Program-made: the position numbers and the translations under genes
Part shown: positions 26,201 to 36,570 of the stretch, piece after piece
How positions within the stretch are numbered: the first letter of the stretch is position 1
How the letters are laid out: the number at the start of each line of letters is the position of its first letter
The notes under the pieces: model-generated
What the model was told of the DNA's origin: nothing
The model's database searches: none
The model's input: only the letters and a program-made list of their open reading frames with translations
Assembly (NCBI GenBank): GCA_037501455.1
Contig: CM074855.1
Span: 30,661,001-30,725,000 of the forward strand
Source of the DNA: Lantana camara
Taxonomy: Eukaryota > Streptophyta > Magnoliopsida > Lamiales > Verbenaceae
Length of the DNA stretch: 64,000 nucleotides
Direction: 5' to 3'

Positions 26201-27248
26201 TATGTTATGTGGATCCAGGAGCTGGTACGAGTGGAGACCGGCACGGCATAGGGCCGTCGGATAAGCCACTGTGCTAGTTCCATTTGAGATATCATTGCGC
26301 GACCTTAGGGCGATGAGGGAGGCGTGATATCTTGAGCCTTCGGTGTACAGCCGGGGAGGACTCTTGTGGGTTCGCTACCCCTTGAGGGTTTGTATGTATG
26401 TTATTGATGGTTAGGGCCAACGCGTGGCTCTTCCATCATTGGAGTAGAGGATGGATTGATTCTGCTTTATGTTCTGTTCAGTTATGAGGAGTAAAGGTTG
26501 GAAGCCCGTACTCGCCGGGTATATGTTATGAATATATGGGATTTGTGAAACGGGATAGGCTTCTCTAAATGGTTTTCCAAACTTATACTATTTTGGGTAT
26601 TTCAACTGTTTTAGCGTGCAAAACCCTAATCCCGGTTTATGAGTCCACCCTTATGATATGTGCTGTGCTCTATATATATATTGTGGGTGTGCGTTAGCCC
26701 CCCTCACTCAGTCAGTTGACTGACACCTCATTTTATCTTTTAGTTGCAGGTTCTTTTGGCTTGAGCTAGGCGGAAGTGAGTCTTCTGAGTCACACTTGTC
26801 AGTCTAGTAGGTGTTAGGATGCATTTGTCGCATACTCTACTTATTTTATGTATTTATGTTTCACATTTGCAGATTATGTTTATGTTCTATTTAGACTTCA
26901 ACCCGTGTGGGGTTAGTAAGATAGTATTTGGTTGTTACTAGATATTGATGATATTTATGTTGTTTATTATGTTGGATTATGTATGTCGATATTCGGGATT
27001 AGGTATCTATGCTAGTTGAACCCGTCACCTGCTTTGCATGTTTTGTTTTAAATGCTTCCGCTATCTATTGTTGTTGGTTTTAATTGCTTCCGCACTCTGA
27101 GTTTTTTATCAAGTTAGATCCGCCTAGCCTAGTGTGTGAGTTGGTCTCCCGTTCGCTCTGATTCGGATTCGGGCATGGATTTCCATTTCATGTTCTGGGT
27201 CTGGGTCATAGTGCGGGGGATGTGGCATCCTTCGTTTGGGGTGTTACA
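23290..27248 (+). mobile_element. LARD-like LTR copy 3 (right end of compound)
   Basis: The complete LTR ends in GTGTTACA at 27248, directly followed by satellite beginning GATCACAG. If GATCA is the right target-site duplicate, the matching left copy has been lost. Differences from copy 2 include T for C near 23831, G for A near 23987, A for C near 24742, T for C near 26154 and T for C near 26638. LTR3 is therefore the most diverged of the three, and is probably the original 3' LTR. Confidence 0.92.
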
Positions 27249-27564
27249 GATCACAGTTGTAATGGGATCATTGAATAATTTGTTATGCCCAAGCTTGATG
27301 TGAATGTATCAATCACAATCTTTTGTACTTGGTTTAAGATTTGTTTGGGATTATGACTAAGGTTTGCAATACATCGTGCTCCACGGAGGAAAAAACACGA
27401 TGGTGTTCACATCATACGCAAAAGAAACATGCTAAGGGCCTAACAAAATACTTTAAAACAATAACAAGTGCGCACTAGCTTAAGGATCGCCTGAGCGATT
27501 CATTAAATCGCGTGGACAATTTAATAATTTTTTGAGGAAGAATTCGAGTTCCATGATGTGTGTA

Positions 27565-30284
27565 ATGGCCAATAACCTTAGGAGACTTGGATCAAAGTTG
27601 TAATGGGATCATTGAATAATTTGTTATGCCCAAGCTTGATGTGAATGTCTCAATCACAATGTTTTGTACTTGGTTTAAGATTTGGTTGGGATTATGACTA
27701 AGGTTTGCAATACATCGTAGTACACAGATAAGAATCGCTATGGGGCTCACATCAAATGCAAAACAAACATGCTAAGGGACTAACAAAATACTTTAAAACA
27801 ATAACAAGTGCGAACTAGCTTAAGGATCGCCTGAGCGATTCATTAAATCGCGTGGGCAATTTAATAATTTTTTGAGCAAGAATTTGAGTTCCATGATGTG
27901 TGTAATGGCCAATAACCTTACGAGACTTGGATCAAAGTTGTAATGGGATCATTGAATAATTTGTTATGCCCAAGCTTGATGTGAATGTATCAATCACAAT
28001 GTTTTGTACTTGGTTTAAGATTTGTTTGGGATTATGACTAAGGTTTGCAATACATCGTAGTACACAGATAAAAATCGCTATGGGGCTCACATCAAATGCA
28101 AAACAAACATGCTAAAGGACTAACAAAATACTTTAAAACAATAACAAGTGTGAACTAGCTTAAGGATCGCCTGACCGATTCATTAAATCGCGTGGGCGAT
28201 TTAATAATTTTTTGAGGAAGAATTCGAGTTCCATGATGTGTGTAATGGCCAATAACCTTAGGAGACTTGGATCACAGTTGTAATGGGATCATTGAATAAT
28301 TTGTTATGCCCAAGCTTGATGTGAATGTATCAATCACAATGTTTTGTACTTAGTTTAAGATTTGTTTGGGATTATGACTAAGGTTTGCAATACATCGTAG
28401 TACACAGATAAGAATCGCTATGGGGCTCGCATCAAACGCAAAACAAACATGCTACGGGACTAACAAAATACTTTAAAACAATAACAAGTGCGAACTAGCT
28501 TAAGGATCGCCTGAGCGATTCATTAAATCGCGTGGGCGATTTAATAATTTTTTGAGGAATAATTCGAGTTTCATGATGTGTGTAATGGCCAATAACCTTA
28601 GGAGACTTGGATCACAGTTGTAATGGGATCATTGAATAATTTGTTATGCCCAAGCTTGATGTGAATGTATCAATCACAATGTTTTGTACTTGGTTTAAGA
28701 TTTGTTTGGGATTATAACTAAGGTTTGCAATACATCGTGCTCCACGGAGGAAAAACACGATGGTGTTCACATCATACGCAAAAGAAACATGCTAAGGGGC
28801 TAACAAAATACTTTAAAACAATAACAAGTGCGAACTAGCTTAAGGATCGCCTGAGCGATTCATTAAATCGCGTGGGCAATTTAATAATTTTTTGAGGAAG
28901 AATTCGAGTTCCATGATGTGTGTAATGGCCAATAACCTTAGGAGACTTGGATCAAAGTTGTAATGGGATCATTGAACAATTTGTTATGCCCAAGCTTGAT
29001 GTGAATGTATCAATCACAATGTTTTGTACTTGGTTTAAGATTTGGTTGGGATTATGACTAAGGTTTGCAATACATCGTAGTACACAGATAAGAATCGCTA
29101 TGGGGCTCACATCAAATGCAAAACAAACATGCTAAGGGACTAACAAAATACTTTAAAACAATAACAAGTGCGAACTAGCTTAAGGATCGCCTGAGCGATT
29201 CATTAAATCGCGTGGGCAATTTAATAATTTTTTGAGCAAGAATTTGAGTTCCATGATGTGTGTAATGGCCAATAACCTTACGAGACTTGGATCAAAGTTG
29301 TAATGGGATCATTGAATAATTTGTTATGCCCAAGCTTGATGTGAATGTATCAATCACAATGTTTTGTACTTGGTTTAAGATTTGTTTGGGATTATGACTA
29401 AGGTTTGCAATACATCGTAGTACACAGATAAAAATCGCTATGGGGCTCACATCAAATGCAAAACAAACATGCTAAAGGACTAACAAAATACTTTAAAACA
29501 ATAACAAGTGTGAACTAGCTTAAGGATCGCCTGACCGATTCATTAAATCGCGTGGGCGATTTAATAATTTTTTGAGGAAGAATTCGAGTTCCATGATGTG
29601 TGTAATGGCCAATAACCTTAGGAGACTTGGATCACAGTTGTAATGGGATCATTGAATAATTTGTTATGCCCAAGCTTGATGTGAATGTATCAATCAGAAT
29701 GTTTTGTACTTAGTTTAAGATTTGTTTGGGATTATGACTAAGGTTTGCAATACATCGTAGTACACAGATAAGAATCGCTATGGGGCTCGCATCAAACGCA
29801 AAACAAACATGCTACGGGGCTAACAAAATACTTTAAAATAATAACAAGTGCGAACTAGCTTAAGGATCGCCTGAGCGATTCATTAAATCGCGTGGGCGAT
29901 TTAATAATTTTTTGAGGAATAATTCGAGTTCCATGATGTGTGTAATGGCCAATAACCTTAGGAGACTTGGATCACAGTTGTAATGGGATCATTGAATAAT
30001 TTGTTATGCTCAAGCTTGATGTGAATGTATCAATCACAATGTTTTGTACTTGGTTTAAGATTTGTTTGGGATTATGACTAAGGTTTGCAATACATCGTGC
30101 TCCACGGAGGAAAAACACGATGGTGTTCACATCATACGCAAAAGAAACATGCTAAGGGGCTAACAAAATACTTTAAAACAATAACAAGTGCGAACTAGCT
30201 TAAGGATCGCCTGAGCGATTCATTAAATCGCGTGGGCAATTTAATAATTTTTTGAGGAAGAATTCGTGTTCCATGATGTGTGTA
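27565..30284. repeat. Four-monomer higher-order repeat, two units of 1360 bp
   Basis: Units start at 27565 and 28925. In each, monomer 1 has TTTGGTTGGG, monomer 2 has CCTTACGAGAC with AAAATCGC and GCTAAAGG, monomer 3 has TACTTAGTTT with GCTACGGG, and monomer 4 is the state-B monomer. Order and variants are repeated almost perfectly, so the four monomers were duplicated as a block. Confidence 0.88.
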
Positions 30285-33200
30285 ATGTCCAATAACCTTA
30301 GGAGACTTGGATCAAAGTTGTAATGGGATCATTGAATAATTTGTTATGCCCAAGCTTGATGTGAATGTATCAATCACAATGTTTTGTACTTGGTTTAAGA
30401 TTTGTTTGAGATTATGACTAAGGTTTGCAATACATCGTAGTACACAGATAAGAATCGCTATGGGGCTCACATCAAATGCGAAACAAACATGCTAAGGGAC
30501 TAAAAAAATACTTTAAAACAATAACAAGTGCGAACTAGCTTAAGGATCGCCTGAGCGATTCATTAAATCGCGTGGGCGATTTAATAATTTTTTGAGGAAG
30601 AATTCGAGTTCCATGATGTGTGTAATGGCCAATAACCTTAGGAGACTTGGATCACAGTTGTAATGGGATCATTGAATAATTTGTTATGCCCAAGCTTGAT
30701 GTGAATGTATCAATCACAATGTTTTGTACTTGGTTTAAGATTTGTTTGGGATTATGACTAAGGTTTGCAATACATCGTAGTACACAGATAAGAATCGCTA
30801 TGGGGCTCGCATCAAACGCAAAACAAACATGCTACGGGACTAACAAAATACTTTAAAATAATAACAAGTGCGAACTAGCATAAGGATCGCCTGAGCGATT
30901 CATTAAATCGCGTGGGCGATTTAATAATTTTTTGAGGAAGAATTCGAGTTCCATGATGTGTGTAATGGCCAATAACCTTAGGAGACTTGGATCACAGTTG
31001 TAATGGGATCATTGAATAATTTGTTATGCTCATGCTTGATGTGAATGTATCAATCACAATGTTTTGTACTTGGTTTAAGATTTGTTTGGGATTATGACTA
31101 AGGTTTGCAATACATCGTGCTCCACGGAGGAAAAACACGATGGTGTTCACATCATACGCAAAAGAAACATGCTAAGGGGCTAACAAAATACTTTAAAACA
31201 ATAACAAGTGCGAACTAGCTTAAGGATCGCCTGAGCGATTCATTAAATCGCGTGGGCATTTTAATAATTTTTTGAGGAAGAATTCGAGTTTCATGATGTG
31301 TGTAATGTCCAATAACCTTAGGAGACTTGGATCAAAGTTGTAGTGGGATCATTGAATAATTTGTTATGCCCAAGCTTGATGTGAATGTATCAATCACAAT
31401 GTTTTGTACTTGGTTTAAGATTTGTTTGAGATTACGACTAAGGTTTGCAATACATCGTAGTACACAGATAAGAATCGCTATGGGGCTCACATCAAATGCG
31501 AAACAAACATGCTAAGGGACTAACAAAATACTTTAAAACAATAACAAGTGCGAACTAGCTTAAGGATCGCCTGAGCGATTCATTAAATCGCGTGGGCGAT
31601 TTAATAATTTTTTGAGGAAGAATTCGAGTTCCATGATGTGTGTAATGGCCAATAACCTTAGGAGACTTGGATCACAGTTGTAATGGGATCATTGAATAAT
31701 TTGTTATGCCCAAGCTTGATGTGAATGTATCAATCACAATGTTTTGTACTTGGTTTAAGATTTGTTTGGGATTATGACTAAGGTTTGCAATACATCGTAG
31801 TACACAGATAAGAATCGCTATGGGGCTCGCATCAAACGCAAAACAAACATGCTACGGGACTAACAAAATACTTTAAAATAATAACAAGTGCGAACTAGCA
31901 TAAGGATCGCCTGAGCGATTCATTAAATCGCGTGGGCGATTTAATAATTTTTTGAGGAAGAATTCGAGTTCCATGATGTGTGTAATGGCCAATAACCTTA
32001 GGAGACTTGGATCACAGTTGTAATGGGATCATTGAATAATTTGTTATGCTCATGCTTGATGTGAATGTATCAATCACAATGTTTTGTACTTGGTTTAAGA
32101 TTTGTTTGGGATTATGACTAAGGTTTGCAATACATCGTGCTCCACGGAGGAAAAACACGATGGTGTTCACATCATACGCAAAAGAAACATGCTAAGGGGC
32201 TAACAAAATACTTTAAAACAATAACAAGTGCGAACTAGCTTAAGGATCGCCTGAGCGATTCATTAAATCGCGTGGGCAATTTAATAATTTTTTGAGGAAG
32301 AATTCGAGTTCCATGATGTGTGTAATGTCCAATAACCTTAGGAGACTTGGATCAAAGTTGTAGTGGGATCATTGAATAATTTGTTATGCCCAAGCTTGAT
32401 GTGAATGTATCAATCACAATGTTTTGTACTTGGTTTAAGATTTGTTTGAGATTACGACTAAGGTTTGCAATACATCGTAGTACACAGATAAGAATCGCTA
32501 TGGGGCTCACATCAAATGCGAAACAAACATGCTAAGGGACTAACAAAATACTTTAAAACAATAACAAGTGCGAACTAGCTTAAGGATCGCCTGAGCGATT
32601 CATTAAATCGCGTGGGCGATTTAATAATTTTTTGAGGAAGAATTCGAGTTCCATGATGTGTGTAATGGCCAATAACCTTAGGAGACTTGGATCACAGTTG
32701 TAATGGGATCATTGAATAATTTGTTATGCCCAAGCTTGATGTGAATGTATCAATCACAATGTTTTGTACTTGGTTTAAGATTTGTTTGGGATTATGACTA
32801 AGGTTTGCAATACATCGTAGTACACAGATAAGAATCGCTATGGGCTCGCATCAAACGCAAAACAAACATGCTAAGGGGCTAACAAAATACTTTAAAATAA
32901 TAACAAGTGCGAACTAGCTTAAGGATCGCCTGAGCGATTCATTAAATCGCGTGGGCGATTTAATAATTTTTTGAGGAAGAATTCGAGTTCCATGATGTGT
33001 GTAATGGCCAATAACCTTAGGAGACTTGGATCACAGTTGTAATGGGATCATTGAATAATTTGTTATGCTCAAGCTTGATGTGAATGTATCAAATACAATG
33101 TTTTGTACTTGGTTTAAGATTTGTTTGGGATTATGACTAAGGTTTGCAATACATCGTGCTCCACGGAGGAAAAACACGATGGTGTTCACATCATACGCAA

Positions 33201-34363
33201 AAGAAACATGCTAAGGGGCTAACAAAATACTTTAAAACAATAACAAGTGCGAACTAGCTTAAGGATCGCCTGAGCGATTCATTAAATCGCGTGGGCAATT
33301 TAATAATTTTTTGAGGAAGAATTCGAGTTCCATGATGTGTGTAATGTCCAATAACCTTAGGAGACTTGGATCAAAGTTGTAATGGGATCATTGAATAATT
33401 TGTTATGCCCAAGCTTGATGTGAATGTATCAATCACAATGTTTTGTACTTGGTTTAAGATTTGTTTGAGATTATGACTAAGGTTTGCAATACATCGTAGT
33501 ACACAGATAAGAATCGCTATGGGGCTCACATCAAATGCGAAACAAACATGCTAAGGGACTAACAAAATACTTTAAAACAATAACAAGTGCGAACTAGCTT
33601 AAGGATCGCCTGAGCGATTCATTAAATCGCGTGTGCGATTTAATAATTTTTTGAGGAAGAATTCGAGTTCCATGATGTGTGTAATGGCCAATAACCTTAG
33701 GAGACTTGGATCAACGTTGTAATGGAATCATTGAATAATTTGTTATGCCCAAGCTTGATGTGAATGTATCAATAACAATGTTTTGTACTTGGTTTAAGAT
33801 TTGTTTGGGATTATGACTAAGGTTTGCAATACATCGTAGTACACAGATAAGAATCGCTATGGGGCTCACATCAAACGCAAAACAAACATGCTAAGGGGCT
33901 AACAAAATACTTTAAAATAATAACAAGTGCGAACTAGCTTAAGGATTGCCTGAGTGATTCATTAAATCGCGTGGGCGATTTACGCGATTTAATAATTTTT
34001 TGAGGAAGAATTCGAGTTCCATGATGTGTGTAATGGCCAATAACCTTAGGAGACTTGGATCAAAGTTGTAATTGGATCATTGAATAATTTGTTATGCCCA
34101 ATCTTGATGTGAATGTATCAATCACAATGTTTTGTACTTGGTTTAAGATTTGTTTGGGATTATGACTAAGGTTTGCAATACATCGTAGTACACAGATAAG
34201 AATCGCTATGGGGCTCACATCAAACGCAAAACAAACATGCTAAGGGACTAACAAAATACTTTAAAATAATAACAAGTGCGAACTAGCTTAAGGATCGCCT
34301 GAGCGATTCATTAAATCGCGTGGGCGATTTAATAATTTTTTGAGGAAGAATTCGAGTTCCATG
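30285..34363. repeat. Three-monomer higher-order repeat, 1020-bp unit, at least three full units
   Basis: Units start at 30285, 31305, 32325 and 33344, each marked by AATGTCC in place of AATGGCC, TTTGTTTGAG and AAATGCGAAAC in the first monomer. The second monomer has GCTCGCATCAAACG, usually with GCTACGGG, and the third is state B. The second and third units additionally share GTAGTGGG and ATTACGAC. The fourth unit decays after 33684. This block lies next to the four-monomer block, so period changed within one array. Confidence 0.85.
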
Positions 34364-34672
34364 ATGTGTATAATGGCCAATAACCTTAGCTGACTTGGAT
34401 CAAAGTTGTAATGGGATCATTGAATAATTTGTTATGCCTAAGCTTGATGTGAATGTATCAATCACAATGTTTTGTACTTGGTTTAAGATTTGTTTGGGAT
34501 TATGACTTAGGTTTGCAATACATCGTGCTCCACGGAGGAAAAACACGATGGTGTTCACATCATACGCAAAAGAAACATGCTAAGGGACTAACAAAATACT
34601 TTAAAACAATAACAAGAGCGAACTAGCTTAAGGATCGCCTGAGCGATTCATTAAATCGCGTGGGCGATTTAA

Positions 34673-34765
34673 TATATCGCTTGGTCGATTCCTTAAATTA
34701 GTTGAGCGATTTTGTAACTTAAATGATTACAATCTAAATTTCTAAATACAAATCATTAAGACAAG
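34673..34765. repeat. Decayed satellite edge with ATCGC/GCGAT palindromes
   Basis: Immediately after the last monomer the sequence continues as spaced palindromic half-sites (ATCGC-TTGGT-CGAT, then AGTTGAGCGATTTT) instead of satellite. The motif is the one that closes every satellite monomer. The stretch links the array to the palindrome clusters flanking the MULE further right. Confidence 0.6.
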
Positions 34766-35104
34766 TTACATTATTGATTTAAAAATACAAATCAATAAAA
34801 ATACTGCTAAAAATAACAAGTTGACTATTATCAACTTGTTCACAATATTTTGTTCTCTTCCTTCTGGAATGAGTGGTGTCCTCCTGCTTGAGACTTCACC
34901 TTCATCGTTCTGTGGCTCTTCTATTGGATTACACCATTGAGAAAAGCCATGCAAATTGAAACAATAAAATAATCTTCCCCTGTTGGAATTATCTGCTCTA
35001 TCGACCACCTTGATTGTAGCCCACTGATCTCAATCCCTGCATTTCTCCTTTCTATATCTAAGAGAACTTTTACGTGTAAAAGCTGAGCTATTTGAGCTTG
35101 CCAT
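34766..35104 (-). pseudogene. GRF-type zinc-finger / membrane-tail protein, one in-frame stop
   Basis: An ATG at 35104 (minus strand) opens a frame of 24 codons rich in Ser and Lys and ending KEKCRD. An in-frame TGA (35030-35032) follows, and the same frame then continues for 87 codons to a stop at 34766. The second part has QWATIKVVDRADN, RGRLFYCF and FSQWC, the spacing of the plant GRF zinc-finger pattern (a Cys followed by T-xx-N-RGR-F-xC-x-F-xWC). It ends in a hydrophobic segment, a predicted membrane anchor. Plant genomes carry many short GRF-finger proteins with such tails, often close to transposons. With the stop codon it is most likely a pseudogene. If translation starts at the GTG/ATG at 35008, a short 80-residue product lacking the first Cys could still be made. 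Confidence 0.55.
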
Positions 35105-35399
35105 GATCTTTAAATTCCTTAGTGATAATCAGAAGAATTATATAGTGATCCCCACCAACGACTATAATTAGGATATAAACAGTGTATAACTGTCATACTA
35201 TAACAGCTATAATATTTTGTAATATTATTATATTCCAGGGGCTCTTTTGCAACCTCATAAATTTACGCATTGCCCCTTCTACTCAAATATAAAATTGTTT
35301 TGTTTCCTTTTGCCAAACTCTAATTAGTGATTATTATCTTCCATCCTCTTATGTTGAATATTTCAGCCGCCGCCCTCTCCAATCCAAAGGAACAATCCT
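35105..35399. other. No gene recognised
   Basis: AT-rich sequence with runs of TATAAT-like words lies around 35160-35240. It would be upstream of the minus-strand zinc-finger frame, so it may hold that gene's former promoter. No motif is strong enough to call. Confidence 0.4.
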
Positions 35400-35935
35400 T
35401 CGCAGATCTGTAAGAGTCTGTCCTATTAGTTTGAATTGCTCTTGAAAACTATCATGTTTGCTGTATGATTTCCGCCATACAGTAGCAATCAATAGATGTT
35501 TCTTTGTTTGGTCCATGTAGTGTTTACTCGTTGTAGATGAACTATACGATGGGCAGTACAGGAGATAGTTTTGAGATGCTTTGTGCGTCTTGTGCATAAC
35601 AATTGGAAAGAAACCGTGGAAAATGCAATTGAAGATTTATTACAGATTTCAAATCTGTAATAAATCTTCAATTGCATTTTCAAATCTGTAATAAATCTTC
35701 AATTGCATTTTCCACGGTTTCTTTCCATTGTTATGAACAGGCTGCACGAAGCATCTTAAAACTATCTCCAGTATTGCACGTTGTATAGTTCTTCTGCAAT
35801 GTCTAATGATCTATTTCAAGGCCAAACAAAGAAATCTATTGAGTGTTACTGTTTGGCAACAAGTCTTACGGAAATGACGATTTTCATGAACATTTCAATC
35901 AAATACGGCATATTTTGTGATTAAGGAGGAAGAAG
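35400..35935. repeat. Long imperfect foldback (inverted duplication) with ~250-bp arms
   Basis: The left arm (about 35400-35649) and right arm (about 35681-35935) are reverse complements. Pairing is perfect for about 29 bases around the centre at 35650, and substitutions increase outward. The inner right side has a 31-bp direct duplication (35650-35680 and 35681-35711), beginning CAAATCTGTAATAAATCTTC. The arms share CCACGGTTTCTTTCC, AAACTATCTCC and CCAAACAAAGAAA in mirrored positions. On the minus strand the left arm includes an 82-codon frame without recognised similarity. Transcription would produce a long hairpin RNA, so it is a possible siRNA source. A foldback transposon is an alternative. 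Confidence 0.8.
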
Positions 35936-35983
35936 ACAGGTAGATCTGTTAATATTTATATGTTAATAAACCCCCTTCGCTGA

Positions 35984-36540
35984 AGAATCGCATGCGCGAT
36001 TCATTAAATCTTGTGAGGAAGTCATTAAATTCAGTGAGCGATTTACTTAATCATGAGCCCGATTACTTAAAAAATAAATTAATGGATCAAGCGAGTGGTT
36101 TTAAAGTGTCATAAATCGAATTAAATTCCAATTTTTATTATATTATAATATATTAATTGAATTAATAAAATTATTCAAATTAACAATCTGGGATCATATT
36201 ATACAAAAAACAAGCATTCAATTAATATATTATAATATAATAAATCGCGTAATCGATTCATCAAATCGAGTGTGCGATTCAATCAATCTTGTGCGCGATT
36301 AATTAAAAGGAGAGATATGCGACTTGGCTGAAGAATCGCTTGCTCGATTATTTAAGTCGTGTGCGCGATTCATTAAATCTTGTTCGCGATTAATTAAAAT
36401 ATGAAATATGCCCAATTGGATGAAGAATCTCTTGCTCGATTAATTAGGTCGCGTAAGGGATTCATTAAAAAAGAGAGGTATGCCACTAGGCTGAAGAATC
36501 GCTTGCGCGATTACTTAAGTCGAGTACGCGATTCATAAAA
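35984..36540. repeat. Degenerate palindrome cluster (AATCGC-N4-GCGATT type), left of MULE
   Basis: The cluster holds about ten spaced palindromes such as AATCGCATGCGCGATT (35986), AATCGCTTGCTCGATT, TCGTGTGCGCGATT and AATCGCTTGCGCGATT, commonly separated by CATTAAATC or ACTTAAGTCG. The 15-mer GCGATTCATTAAATC at 35996-36010 and 36365-36379 is identical to the closing part of the satellite monomer. A second layer is visible: ATATGC-N-ACT-N-GGCTGAAGAATCGC recurs at about 36315, 36410 and 36480, so blocks of 80-120 bp have been duplicated. Position next to the transposase gene suggests subterminal transposase-binding repeats, by inference. Confidence 0.7.
36136..36242. repeat. Perfect 27-bp AT-rich inverted repeat, 53-bp loop
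   Basis: The left arm at 36136-36162 begins TATTATATTATAATATATTA, and the right arm at 36216-36242 is its exact reverse complement. It lies inside the palindrome cluster left of the MULE. It may be a small stem-loop insertion or a cruciform-prone site. Confidence 0.75.
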
Positions 36541-36570
36541 AAATAAAGTTGTATTATACAATTTATTTAT

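Larger units (their letters stand above)
10790..27248 (+). mobile_element. LARD-like LTR retrotransposon compound: LTR-INT-LTR-INT-LTR
   Basis: Three LTRs and two interiors repeat with an exact 6260-bp period. Each interior starts with a primer-binding site TGGTATCAGAGC (initiator tRNA-Met type) and ends in a purine tract AAGGGGGGAAGG directly before TGTGACGCCCC. LTRs end in GTGTTACA. The interior is only 2301 bp and has no open gag or pol. Very long LTRs with a noncoding interior fit the LARD class of non-autonomous elements, probably mobilised by a Ty3/gypsy-type relative. LTR1 and LTR2 differ at about 3 sites I could find, and LTR2 and LTR3 at about 6, so the copies are very young or recently homogenised. 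The shared middle LTR suggests unequal recombination between LTRs rather than two separate insertions. The right end joins satellite cleanly after TACA. The left end is damaged. Confidence 0.9.
27249..34672. repeat. Satellite DNA array 2, 340-bp monomer, about 22 copies
   Basis: This is the same satellite family and orientation as array 1. It begins mid-monomer (GATCACAG, monomer position about 26) at the LTR junction and ends near 34672, where the next repeat fails to start. State-B monomers here carry CGTGCTCCACGGAGG, while the left part of array 1 mostly has CTTGCTCCACGCAGG, so the two arrays hold different subfamilies. One monomer near 33975 has a small internal duplication (GCGATTTACGCGATTTA). 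At the right edge the sequence passes into degenerate ATCGC/GCGAT palindromes rather than into unrelated DNA. Confidence 0.96.

Noticed and set aside
1..34672. CRISPR-like array
   Set aside because: Regular 340-bp spacing is due to satellite monomers. There are no short direct repeats with unique spacers, and the context is plant nuclear DNA.
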